Positions 1-13,300 of a stretch of 64,000 bases of DNA are shown in pieces. Below the pieces are notes generated by a model. It searched no databases. It saw nothing but the letters and a program-made list of their open reading frames with translations, and had not been told where the DNA came from. The first letter of the stretch is position 1, and each line of letters begins with the position of its first letter. The DNA is from Datnioides undecimradiatus (lineage: Eukaryota > Chordata > Actinopteri > Lobotiformes > Datnioididae): assembly GCA_008933995.1 (NCBI GenBank), contig WARS01000016.1, positions 5,990,215 to 6,054,214 of the forward strand, given 5' to 3'. A program made the position numbers and the translations under genes.

Positions 1-222
1 CTCTTCTTCTCCTCGTGGTTTCCTGTCTGTATCTATTCTTTCGCTGTCTGATAGTGGCAAAAAGCCAAAAAATAATGCATCCAAGATGAGAATTTGTACT
101 AAGTCACAGTTGCTTTGACTCAGAGCATTAAGCGTACACTTATGATGCAGAGCGGGATAAACCAGCAAACGCAGGTCTGACACGAAGGGCCGCCGCTTCT
201 GTTTCGCCCACCCTGCAAAGTA

Positions 223-565
223 CAGGTACATCTCGGAAAATTAGAATATCGTGTAAAAGTTGTTTTATTCAGGCAATCCAACATAAAAGGTGAAACCAAT
301 ACATTTTATAGACTCATTACATGCAAAGTGAGATATCATTTTTTGTTGTAATTTTGCTGATTATGATTATGATTTCAAGCAATATTCTAATTTGAGGTTT
401 TCTGAAGCTGCAAGTCCTAATCAGCAAACTCAAAACAAATAAAAGCTTGAAATATATTGATTCGCATACTATTTGTCTATATACTATGTACATTTCACCT
501 TTAAAGTTGAGTTACAGAAATGCATGCACTTTTTCAGGATATTCTAATTTTCAGAGTAGTACCTG
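223..565. mobile_element. TA-flanked MITE (Tc1/mariner-like)
   Basis: A 343-bp element bounded by inverted repeats that start CAGGTAC and share the core GAAAATTAGAATATC. The two ends match at 25 of about 28 positions. Each end is directly flanked by TA (221-222 and 566-567), the target duplication of Tc1/mariner-type transposition. The interior is AT-rich with no transposase frame, so this is a non-autonomous element. The motif with AAAATTAGAATATC is one I know as widespread in fish and frog genomes; the exact family name is not certain. Confidence 0.75.
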
Positions 566-3500
566 TACATATTAGCCAACTCCTGTGTTCAGAAACAAAA
601 ACCTTTAAACTCCTATATCAGGGGGACAACCCAGAGCTTTCTAGGAAAAGTTCCGAAAGTTTCCCAGAGGCCTTTGAGTGAGGCGAGCGCAGAGGTTATG
701 GAGGCATGCAACTCCAGTCTGGGTCAGCTGTGTCAGGATGTGCCAAACAGAATGAGTCCACATGGAGGAATGCAGATGCCGTGTTCCCTGGCCTCGGTTC
801 AGTTTGAGTAGCTCCGGTCAAAAGATGAGAGAAGCACCCGGGCTTATGCAACCGTCTCCGCAGAATCAGCCAGAATACGTTCACGCTGAACCACGAAGAC
901 AAGCCGCACGCATGCCAGCTTGCACACAGCACACAGCAGCGACATACAAGCCTGTAATCCGACGGTGTGATGATTCACATTTCAGTCGGTATGAAACCTA
1001 ATGGATGCCCTTTCCTCTTCATTCTTTAGCTGAAGCAAACAGCATTACATTATCGTTTTTACACAACAAATTAGGACACGGCGCAGCATATAAATTACAA
1101 GAGTTGCGCAACAAAAATAACTCGCAGCTGCAACAAAATACCACAAAATACTTAAGTTGCAGGAGAACAACAGCACTCTTGATAACATTATTGAATTAGG
1201 GCCCTCTTCGGAATAGCTGTCCCTTTCTTCTGAAAGACTTGGCCAAACTACACAGCTGATTGAAACATGACGTCTAGTTACGGCGGCCTTGATTGTTTTG
1301 ACGTCGTTATGTAATATTTTGAGGGCTGTACAATGAAAAGAGATCTTTGCTGCAGGAACAGAAGCCCGCTGAAACTGTTTGTGAAACGCATAACTAATAG
1401 CAGGATGCTAATCCAACTTTAGGTCACGCAACAGATGCAGCGGTTTCCAGTGACATGTTCGAGATGCAGCGTATGATTGTTCTGTTGCTGCGCCGGCGCC
1501 AACATATTTAACTTTCGCTGCTCGCTCTGTTGAGGCTGGATGTCATTTATCGCGCGTCCAACATGTTGCACGCCCAGGCTGCGTTACAAGACCGGCTTTA
1601 ATTCCTGCTGCAGGTGTGAACTTCGAGCCCAGCCTGGTTGACATGTTCTCACACAGCGGCGCTGGAGTCTCTTACAGATTAATGATACAACAGGCCTCGT
1701 CTAGTCACATTGGACCCACGCTCGAGACGTGACTCACTCCGAGCGTTTGTTTGAATTTCTGCGGTCCGTGTGAGAGCTTGATTCAGGATATTTCCTCCGT
1801 GAATAAAATAAAAACCGCAGTCTCAGAGTGAGGGTGGCAAGGGGGAGAAACGTGTAAGTTTGTGTGTAAAAGCTCTGCAGGGATGTAGTACTGAAAGGCA
1901 AACAAAAACGTGAATCTTCAAATTAGCGACAATCGCTTAGTTTACCAGATAGAGTGGCTCGCGGCCTCCTGTCCACATGTATGGTGAGATGGGTCCAGCC
2001 CTGCTAAACTCAGGGAACTGTCTGGAGCAGCTGTGAACTGGCCGGCAGTGCAGCGAGAATGAAAGACACTTCATAAATCACTGCTGGAATGTAGCCTCAT
2101 TTCCTCTCTCCGACCCCACCTTCTCAACAGCTTCTTCCCCCAGTACCAGGAGCTTTGTGCGCCGCGCGGAACAAGACCTGACCATCACAATCAGGACGCA
2201 ATTTGCAGCTGTGAGTCTGAGCAATTCGGGGGGGGGGGAAAAAAAAAAGAAGAGATTCCCAGCAGCAAACTAGCTCACACTTCAGACATGCAGAGAAGGC
2301 GTTGCAAGGCAAGACAGAAACTAATGAGAGGAGGCAGGATTAATGAAAGAGGAAGAGCGTACGTTTGACTCAGGCTGTTGATTCTGGGTTGCTTATTGTT
2401 GGAATTACAAAGAAAGAAAATCATTTTAAGCTTTTGCAGACGCTGCTCTCCTTTTTTAGTTTGAGAGGCAGTAAAGAGTTTTAAACCTGCCTCCGCAGAC
2501 GTTTTCAACCACTTTTACAGATAAATAGGAACATCTGCTGGCTTGCTGTCGCCACTTTTACTTCATTATCAACAACAGTGGCAGCACCGCAGACTGAATG
2601 GACCTCAGACCTCCGACAAATCACGTGCCAAAGCTACAGAAACCGACACGCGCACCATCAGCGGGGCAGGCCAGGTCAGCGCGGCCCCTAAATTTGTTTA
2701 TTCCATGTTGCAGTTCATAAAAGGCGGCAGCCGTGCTTTCCGTTTGTTTCGTCTGTGTCACGGAATTTGATTTGAGATCTCGTGTCCGATTTGCATCTCG
2801 TCACCCGTCAGTCTGCAGATATGATGGCGAGTCACAGCGATCCCGGTGAAGCTCGGCTTTCTCTTTGTGAATTTTAAACGTTACCTCGGGTAAATATTCA
2901 CAGAGACAAAGAGGAATAAAAGGAAAATAAAAGGAAAAATCAAACTGTACAGTACCATTTACCAGCTCTTCTAAACAGACCTGCTGTGGTAGTTAATTCT
3001 CCCTCTTCTCACATTTAAAAATCCAAATAACATTTATGTATCTCATGGCAGTGAAGTCAGAACTGAGCTCCACATTTTCCCATATGTTGCCTGTTTCCTT
3101 CTCACGCTGCACAAGATCTCTTCAGGCGGGCTATAAGAGGCTGTCACTGTTCAAATTCACAGTTTTTTCCCCAGCTGTGCCTGCACTGTCCCCATATATG
3201 CCTCCCAAAATCCAGACCCAGGGTCAGTTTTAACAACGCATTTCCATAATCCTTCCAGATGGGAGCAATTCCACAGCGTGGTGCCGTAAATCAATCGGGC
3301 AATTTAACAGCACATTTTAACTAAAAGCAAAGTTGTAATTATTTCAAATGCAGTTTGTGATGAAGCCTGCTTATTGCGTGTTTAATTCTGTAAACATTTA
3401 ACTATAAACTGGTGTCAAACGGCTACCAATAAGACCAGTCATGACAAGTAACCGACAAGCAGATGTCACATTCAGCAACATGAAAAACAGGTTCATAAGG

Positions 3501-6500
3501 CATCGATCTGATGTTCCTGACAGGGATGAATGATCAGTTTTCACGGAACTGAAAGGGGAAACAACAACATGTGACTACTGCCAGGAGATAACATATAAAG
3601 AGACGTACAAGTGAAATGTCATCAAGAGCGAGCGAGTGAGCTTCTGGTATTCCTTCTCCTGTCCTTCCAACAGCTCAGTGGAGCCTGCTCAATTAATTAA
3701 TCAGTTAATGTACTTTCTTACATGATTTTAATTTTCCCTACATGACATCAGGCGGTACCTTTTTTATTTACTGACGCTTTATTTGGTGAGATCTGTATCC
3801 CTCGCCCGATGTCATGGAACACCGACAGCAGATGCCACAAAATCCACAGGCAGACAAAGATGTTAGTAAAAGAGGTGTTTCATCCCAGAGGAAATCAGGA
3901 GGAACCTCAACAGAGAGGTGCCGCTACCATGGAAACGCTGATAAGCCAACAGATGCCTGAGCTGTAGCAAAATACTTTAAAAGTACTCCATTACATTTAT
4001 GGGGGTTATAGACGAGATAAGTTCTTTACGCACGCTCAAATCCACCGGCGGGAATCAGCCAAAAACAGGATATCTGCGCTGACGTGAGTATAATAATGTA
4101 AACATGACGTTTTAAAAGCATACTGAAGTGCGCCTCTGCTTCTTTTTTAATATCACAGTCACATTAAATTAGTGTTTTTCTGGCTGCCGGACCACGGGGT
4201 CGTGAATCAAACTGAATTACTCTGAAGTCAACACCCCACACCACTGCTGAACCTTGGGAACTGCTATGTGATCATTCAGAGGGACGTGCAGAGGCTGGGG
4301 CGGGATGTAATCAGTCAGTGTTCTTAGTAAAACGGTCAACGGCTTTTTGAACAGATGATTGATACACTTCAGGGACGCAGCTGCACAAAGATGTGCCGTG
4401 TGCAGGGCAGCTGGTGCAGGTGAAATACACTGTAGTTTGGGATAAGGAGCTCATTTCTGACCTAGTTCGGATCAGATCAGTCGAGATTGATTACCAAACA
4501 CATACAGAGGATGGTATCTTGACATCAGTGCCGAATATTTTGATAAATGTGTTAACAATGATCACTTAAAAGTAGGTTTTTAATAAGTTCAAAACATCTG
4601 GGAATGAACAGAAAATGCAATTTTCAGTTCACACCAACAAGTCACTCATTCCTTCTATCTTTTATAGCAGGACACACAAATGCTGCGAGGCAACAACCCA
4701 ATTCATGGGTACATTTCGGCCTGGGGCACACCGGAACAATGGAAACTGCAGCAGGAGAGGTACTAGAGGAAAGTACAGCAGTGGAAACATCAGCAAAGAA
4801 ACAAGAGTAGCACAAACTGTTTCCTACAAGACACAGAAAGGGCCAAACCTGTCAGCCGAGGGACTGCGTAGGGGCTCTGGAAAGGCCTGCTGGCGCTCGG
4901 GGGTACGGCGTGTTATCTGCAGCTCCGCAGACCTTCCCTCTTTGAAGTGATGCCGTGCCACCGACTGAGCCAGGGGCAGCGAAGGTGGAAAGGTGGGAGG
5001 CTGGAGAAAATGCAGAGAAAGCAACAAAAGGTGAGAAAACAACTGTGGGTTAGCGACGATACAGCAACGGCAGGGAAATAAACAAAACATGCCTGTTAAC
5101 TTTCAGCGCGTAATGCACCTCAGAGATCGCTCGCGGCAAGCGTGTTTGGAGCCGAGCTGCGACTGTGAGGTCATTGTTTTTTCTCTATTTTTACACGTCG
5201 TGTTCAGGGAGGCCGACTTTTTCATGGAGTAATGAAGGAAGCATATGGTGGCCATGTGTTGGACAGCGATTGGCTGCGATCGGGAGGGATCGTACAGGAG
5301 ATACAATCGCGTGGAAAAAAAGTGAGGAAAGTGAATTGACAGACTGGTCTGCCTGCTCCTTCTGTTCACTGAACTCTCGCTCGAGGATTATCCTCTCTTA
5401 ATAGACTTAACGTCACTTTAACTGAGCTGCCAGCTGCCTGCGTCCCAGGCGGAAAGCCACCCAGGTCAAGTCTGAGGGAGGATATCCTACCATGACAATG
5501 CAATGCATTCCTGTAGTGCCTCTGATTCTTTATCACACAAGATAATCCATTATTGAACCCCCGATATGAGGTGGAACAGCGTGAAATACAATATATGGAA
5601 TAAATAATATATAGAGATTTAAAGGTAGGTATCCGGTGTCTAAACTGAGTTTGTTTCAGATCCCAGCACCTCGTGTATTTTGGGTGCGTTCATGTTCACC
5701 CGAAGCCTTCCACTTGTTCACGCAGTTCACACAAGATGCATTTTTAAGCTACAGTGAGCGTAACCCAACCTACTTTAATTTTGATAAACAGTAAATAATT
5801 CATCCAGAAGAAAGAGCATGTGGGCCAGAGAACTGTGATCTACATAACTTCAAACTGAGACGGCTTCTGAGCAGTTCCGGTGTTGGCAAACTGCACCGGG
5901 GAGAAGTTACCTCAAAGACTCTCGGCTGGTGAGATTTAGTCAATCCTCGAGCAGAACAACAACAATGTTTTGGACTTTTAACGTCACAAATAGTTAGGTT
6001 GGTGTTACAATATCATCATGGTTAAGAATCTAACGTGCACAGTTAGAGAAGAAATGGTTATTTTTACGCTTTCAATCATAATTCCTGCTCTCAGAACTTG
6101 GACACCGTATGAAGGACAGACAGTTAAGCGTGTGCCAAGTGTAGAGCAGACACCCGTGCTGCAGGGGAAGGACAGGATGCTGCACTGACCTTGGCGTGTT
6201 GGGGTTGTTGTTTTTTTCAAACCGACTTTGGAAATGAATAATTAGGTCAGTAGACCTCCGTCCTGCCTCACAAAGGACAGTGACTTGCCAGCTCTACTTT
6301 ACGATTTATAATCATAATAAAACAAATAACCTGGCGGGCCAACAATGCCATGCGCCTTTTTCTTTGTAACAGGCGCGTGTGCCATTTTTGACTGCTGCTG
6401 ATTCACCTCGGTCATTTGCGGGTTTGAATTCCCTGGCGGCTTTTAGGCTGATAAAATGCCATTTAATTACTAATTGCTAGTTGTTCAACATTTGATTTTA

Positions 6501-9500
6501 CAGTGGCATATAGGTCGCTTACAATAATTGGGTAATCAAGCTATTGTAGTAGCAAAAAGCTTTTGTATGGAGGTGTTTAATGTTTGGACACATAAAGCAA
6601 ATGTGATCCTAGCCAACATTTCTTAAACATCTCTTCATCCAAGACCTCTGCCACACTGCATGTCACGTGTTAACTAAAGACACAAGCTTTTATGGGAAAA
6701 CAACAGAGATACGATCATTTTTCAGTAGCTGGTATAAGCTTTTTTTTTTAATCAGGAAAACCACAGATTAGTCAGCAAATCGATCACAGAACCGATGGTG
6801 ATGAGCTGATATGAGCAGCATTTGGGAAAATATGGCAGTTGTGTCACTTTTCTGAATCAACCGCGCCATGCCAGGGAGTTTGTATGGACTGTGTTGGACA
6901 AGTTTAGAAAAACAAGTGCATTCCAGCAACTTCGAGACCAAATTGCCCCTGTGATTCAGTGTGAAATGAGTGAGAGCACATATGTGGGAACTAAACATAA
7001 AACCTGCAGTAACCGCATGCTCTCCTAACAATCAACAGTTAAGAACTTGTAGAAAACAATAAAGGGCGTTTCCAGAAAGCGCCAGAAAACCAATATAAAC
7101 CCAGGTTTGGTTTGCTTGGGAGGGATCTGTCGGACCATGAGACAGAGGAAAACCTCTGACCAGGCGCGTGAGCGAAGCCTCCATTCACAAAGACAGCCGT
7201 TTCCATGCCAACGGGACCTCTGCTGGGAGAGGCCTCCTTTCAAATGGTTTTCATCCCGCACCTCTGCTGCAGTCTCAGAGAAGGACTGGTGGGCATTTGA
7301 GAGGGAATGAGTTGTGGGTGGCAGTGAAGAGATGCAATTGTGTTAAGGCAAAATGGAAAAGGTCTGAGCTGAAAGCCCCAGAGCCTGAGCAGACTCTGAT
7401 AGCAAATCGCACCAAGGCCAGAGATGCTCTGGGCGCCGGAGAGCTACTTATATCCTGTTCGCACCTATATTGTGACACGGTAAAAACATGTTTGCCGTCA
7501 GTCTGTTGGTTATTTCTTATACCAATGACACAAACTACACATTATTTACTAGTATTGATACCATGGTGATAAAACTAAATATTTGATGAGACAATGCAAG
7601 TTAGTCAACCTTTAGAGATTCTGCAGAAGTTGGCTGTATTAGACCATCGTACAGCTGCTGCAAATCAATGCGTAGGACTGCTAGAGGTTCATTTCTATTT
7701 ACACGAGCTGCTATTGATTTTTGTAAAAATGTATCAAGCAACAACATGAGAACATGGCGATGAACTTGTGGTTTGCGGCTAGCTGGCATTTAGCCGGATA
7801 TTTTCTTCAGGCGTCGGTGGAGGCCAAAGCTGGAGCTGAAATACAGTGGCTAGCAAAGCCGCTCTTGCTCTGTCAACGCATGATGCACAAATTAGCGACG
7901 GTTTGCTTACATGGCTGCCATGTCAACTTAAAATGCATCAACGGATTTAACGGTGGATGCAGACAATTTATCGCCGTATTTTTATCTTCATTTACAACAG
8001 GATTTTTCACGCTGCTCGTCCCAGCTGCTGGTTATTTTTGCACTGGTTGTGCAGTTTAACCCTTGCATCAAAGATAATATAAAACTATATTTTGTAATTG
8101 ATTTGCTTGGGGAAAAAACAATACAGTTGTGTTTACTGACAACCAGTGGTTCTAGTTTAAGTGCAGGAGGGCGACACACACCTTCAGTCATCGACTGGGG
8201 GAGAAAGATTGTGGCTGACTAGACAAGGTCTGCTCTTTGTGTTCCTGTAAGTCATGATGAGTTAAAGGATACTGGAGCTGTTAAAAATCTGCTGGTTCAG
8301 CACCAAGAAACAAAGAAAGTGTCTGCTCGAGGTGAGAACAAACAGACTCTCCTTCCATCTCCTGTCTGCATTTTAACTCCTCTTTAAGAGCCTAAAATGT
8401 CCCAAACTGCGACTTCCTCTTGTCCCCAGCACCGTGTCACACGGCGTTCACACAATAACCCACATCAAAGCAGTACGCCCGGGAGATTCCTCCTCATGTT
8501 CATTAACCAACTCAGCGCTACATGGCACAGCACTGAATTATTAACGCGCTCCTTGTGCCTCACAGATACAGAGCAGACGGCCATTCACAACTGCAGAACA
8601 CACCCATGCTCTGCTGTAGTTGCCTGTAAATCTCCAGTAAAGCCTCAGAGTGAAACTCATTAAGAAAGCATATTAAAAAAGAAGCAAAGACCAGAAAACG
8701 CCATCACATGATCGATGCTGGCATTATGGACTTGGATGGGGAACTTGGATGAAAGCGTGCAATAAAACTAAAAAATATATTGTCAAAATTTCATTTTTAA
8801 TTTTATATGGGGTCTTTTTTTCCATGAGCGCGAGGAGGAGGCGACAGGACAAGGGTGCTAAATAAGAGCAAGTGAATTAATGAGGAATAAATCAACACAT
8901 ATCTGGATGCATAAAGAAATTGGGTTGTATTAAAAGACTGACAAAAGGACTTTAAATCAGATTTAGGCCAAATATCAGCGTAAAGCAATAATTTAATTGA
9001 ACTTTATGCTTACATCAAGGATGAAACATCAAATGAGGATTTCTCTCTGTGCGCTACTGGGCCCTTGCAGCTACCGTTGTGTTATAGCTGATAAATGTAA
9101 GTGGCACGGTATTTCAAAGATCCGAGTGCCCACATCTCCCCACAGCTTCAAATGGACTCAGGAGACAGGTGAGGCTGTGATGCTAATGCTAGCATCCTTC
9201 ACATTCACGTGACTTGCAATAACTCAATCAGGAAGAGTCACGGACTGGTACATTTGAAACAGGCCATGAGGAAACAGGCTGTTTAATAGCCCTTAATGTA
9301 GCTCAGTCTCACTGTGCTGCATCTGTTACTCCGTATGAAATCCCCAACAGGACGCTGCCCTTTAACTACAGTGAGACATTAGTTTGCACAGTTACATGTC
9401 CATCATAACATCCTCAGCTACTTGATCTATGCTATGATCCTAGCAGGTTTGTGATTGGTTACACATGGCAAGTGGTTGCCTATGCCAAACAACACAATCT

Positions 9501-9938
9501 CATTATCCATTTCCGTGATGACAAATACACCCAGTTACACTACTAAACGCGCCCAAAGTCAGAGGCTGCAACTGAGACAGTTTCTTTGCTCGGGCGATCA
9601 CGTCTTCAGCGAAGTCTCAGCAGTTTATGAGAAGAGCAGAGGTCAGAGGTCTGAGGTGGAGAGCTTGTTGCACCACAATCTGCTGCAGCTGGACTGAGAC
9701 AACTACCTGAGGACGGGGACTCAAATTTCACTGATTTTTGATTTTTTTTTTTTTTTTTTTTTTGATTGACTTTGTTTACTTTCTGAAACTTCTGGGAAGA
9801 TATTTTGTTGATTACTTTTACTTTTTCAGTAAACTTCATAAGAAATGCTGCTGGGAGCTCGCTGTGGATGTTCAAAAATTCTCTTTTGCACTGTTTCATT
9901 GAAGTTTTTATTGCTGGAGTTGGTTTATTGGTTATTCT
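566..9938. other. Gene-free stretch, no coding exon recognised
   Basis: Roughly 9.4 kb of mixed, moderately AT-rich sequence. Open frames are short (up to 133 codons), lack recognisable domains and are in the range expected by chance. A G10-A8 run lies near 2229-2248. I saw no RNA gene. If gene order follows other vertebrates, the neighbour to the left of TMEM154 could be fbxw7 or arfip1, and this DNA could be intergenic or a long 5' intron; nothing in the sequence proves that. Confidence 0.5.
9742..9763. repeat. Poly(T) run
   Basis: 22 consecutive T bases directly visible. It may be a retroposon tail on the minus strand or simple slippage; no element body was recognised next to it. Confidence 0.8.
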
Positions 9939-10322
9939 CAGTGGTCAACGGAATACTCACTCAGACTTTGTACTCAAGTAAAAGTAAAAACACCACAGTG
10001 TAACAATACTTTATTACAAGTAAAAGTCAAACAAAATCTTATGTGAGTAAATGTTAAGTTTTGTCATCAAAACATATTTAAAGTAGTAAAAGTGCAGCTT
10101 GTTTCAAAAATATATATATTATTGGATTATAATTATTGATTTGTGATGTGATCCTCACTTCCATGACAAATCTGAACATCATCATGTATTAATTCATATT
10201 TTGTTTTAATAATTTAATAAAGTCACTACAGTTAGGAAAGAAATGTGGTAGAGTAAAAGTAGAATACCTGATTACTAAAGTTCAGTACTTGAGTAAATGT
10301 ATTAAGATACAATCCACCAGTG
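9939..10322. mobile_element. hAT-like MITE, copy 1
   Basis: Starts CAGTGGT and ends TCCACCAGTG, close to the CAGTGGTGGA/TCCACCACTG ends of a common fish hAT-type MITE. The interior has the diagnostic ACTCAAGTAAAAGTA and AGTACTTGAGTAAATGTA blocks, which derive from the subterminal ACTTAAGTAAAAGTA motif. The flanks GTTATTCT (9931-9938) and GTTATTTT (10322-10329) look like a slightly mutated 8-bp target duplication, the length expected for hAT insertion. No transposase frame is present. Confidence 0.7.
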
Positions 10323-13300
10323 TTATTTTTACTGCAAATGTCTATCAGTTTCAAATACTGTTTGCTAGTTTTATTGATTTCTAACAAACTGGTCAGTTGT
10401 GACGGCTAATAAGCCTTAATTTAGTCCTCGCTACAGAGTACACAGCTGAGTGTTTGTTATATAAGAAGAGGTGCATGCGAGAACAAAAGAAGTGGTTTTG
10501 GACAGCAGTCGGGAGTTTGAGGGGGCTTGAGTCTGAAGATCAAAAGGAACCAACATGTGAGTAATAACGTCCAAACATTTGACCTACTTCCAGCCCAACT
10601 GTTATTTTAGCCCTCCTTGATGTTGTCTTCTGGTTTTTTTAAAAAGTCATCAAGTAGGACTTTGGGGCAAAAACACAGTTCTTGAGCTTTTCCTGGAAAT
10701 GAGAGATCCTGCCCCTCTTCAAGGTGACTTGGACCTCCCCACAGAAAAAGCCCTTTAATTTCCTCTTTCATTGATCTCACTTTCTCTCAAGTGCCTCTGC
10801 CCACACACAACCCTGACGGCAGGCTGGCCTTCTGTAGATTCTGCTCCTCTAATCTCTTCGTTTCTCCTCCTCGTGCTTTTGGGAGCTGTTTTACTTCCTT
10901 CGGCATTCGCCCGCTTTACAAGCACTTCTAAGTAAGTCCCTAAACGCTGTATACCTCCTCCACTTGCTCCTTCCTCCTGCCTTTTTCCAGTTCGTCACTA
11001 CGGAACTCTCTCTCAAATCTCCATTTTTCCTCTCTCTTCGTGACCTGTTCATCTCTCCTCCACAAACCTGTGATTGTCTGAATTCATTTAACTGATTCAA
11101 GCAGCTGAGAAAACGCGGCACATGTTTGACAAGACTGACTCAAATCACACTTCCCACTGTCAAGTCTCTCCTCTAAATCCAAACTCTGCAGCTAAAACAT
11201 TAGTCCACCTCTTTAGAAATCCGACTGCCTCTCAAACACCACGCAGAAACACAGGCTTGTACCCTCTCTATCTGAAAGAAATCCTCAGACTCATCGTGAC
11301 CTAACTTGAGCCCTCAATCTCTTCCCTTCTCTCCAGACTGTGGGTGCTCATCAAATCATGAATCATGTCGTGAATCAGTCATTATCCAAATGTCCCAGTA
11401 TCTTTCAACTGAACTGTTTTGGGTCCCAAAAAGGCCTGGAAGACTGCCCATTCAAATCAGTTGTGTCACTAAAGCACTCCACTTCAACACAGATGCTTCT
11501 CTCTTCAGTCCTCCAGGTCCTTTTCACTGCCTGCAAGACCATGAGGCAACTGGTCCTTGCCCTCCTTGTTGACTTTGGGTGTTGTCAATGTACGGAAGGA
11601 AACTTGAAACGCTACACTGCTTCTTCTTACTCTGATAAAGACATCCTTTATGTTAAAATGTTGGTGCTGCACCAAATTTAAAAGTTCCTACTACAACCGT
11701 GTGCTTTAGCTTTCCCAAAAGAGTTATCCTGGTGTGTCTCCTTAAAACTGGATGCCACAGAATTCTTATTGCACTGTTTATTTATCTGAAGTGTACGTAA
11801 CATTGCAAAGAATGACAGTAATTGGAATAAAACAAGGTTCTACTTGTAGGAAATTTTCCTGGACAACTAGTAACACTTATGTGTTTGTTGAGGAACATTC
11901 ACAAAGAGAAATGAGGTTTGGGAAGAGTACAGATCTCACTTGGAGGCTCCAAATCTTCACCAAGGGACAAAATTTGGGGTCTGTCTGGTTGACTTAGGTT
12001 GGATATCACATAATCCCAACAAACCCTGGTTCGATTCCAGAGCATTGTAATTGCTGTTGGCTGTACCCATTGATAAATCACAATCATTTAGCTCTGAGTT
12101 GATTGTTTGGGTCCAATATTTGGCTTTTGCACACACCAGATTTCCAAGAGGTTGTTTCACCTGTCCTGGTGAAAGGTCTGTTATAAAACCACCATGGAGC
12201 ACATGTCACCCGCACCGTCATTCACACTGAACAGCAGTGGGAAACATTGCTGCTTACTAGCATACGTGACTTCACTGACCACAGTTAAGAGTCAAGCTGA
12301 CCACCATTTCTCTCGTTTTTCTCCAAATTGTTGTTGAAGTTGGGTAACTTTAGAAGTTATTCTGAGAATACAGTGAAGCAACTTTTTGTAAAGTGCAGTG
12401 ATTTATTAAATTAACCAGAATGAGGGACCAAGTACAAAGAATACTGGAGATTACAACTCTAGAGCAAATGGTTGACAAATAACTTGTTTCAGTTTCTCCT
12501 TTACCCTAATAAACCAAGATTACATGATGTTTCATAAGTGGGTTAACATTCAGGGGTTGTATGGTTGCCTGCACAAAATAACTTCGTCTCACTTAAGCAA
12601 GTTTGTTACAAATGTGCTTTTTATTCTTTCTTTTATTTGTTGAAACTTCACTGTGGGGGTACAAAGACCAGTCTTGTCTCCGGGAAGGTATGCCAACTGA
12701 AACAGTCCCCTCTATTGACATCCTCAATAGCCAGCGTCACTCGTAACCCCCTTCAGGTTTTGTCAATGCGTGCTTCAAAGCCAGGAAATCTCACTGTCCA
12801 TATGAGAATAGTTTTTAGAAAAGGCCCTGGGGTCAGTTACACAGCAACAGTAAGGAGTGTGGGAATGTGAAGCTTTCTGCAAACAAAGTCTAGGATACCC
12901 CACATCCTTCACTCTCCAAGGCCTTGCAGCAATCGTCACAGCCAGAAAAAACATATTTCATCACGCGGATCCATGTGAACTGAAAGTATGCCATACTGGT
13001 CTCGATACTGTCAGCCAATTGTTGTACTTGCGTTCTCTAATCCTTTATTTAATGGCCTCACCCGCAGAGATAGAGGAACATGACGTCAAACACTGAACTA
13101 AAGATTTTAATAACGGAGATCTTGAAACAGGGGGCATTTTCACTCTAATAATAGTTGTGGGTGATGATAAACTGTAGCTGCTTCGAATGTAAACTTCCTC
13201 TTTCAACAGGAATTCGAAAGGGCTGCCAAACAGCTATGTGTTAAATGCAAGAAATGACAAACATCCTCAATGTCCTTTTCGAAAATGTCGACATCAGCCC

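Noticed and set aside
12000..12060. tRNA gene suggested by GGTTCGATTCC
   Set aside because: The T-arm is plausible but the acceptor stem and anticodon arm do not pair; kept only as a repeat-like remark.
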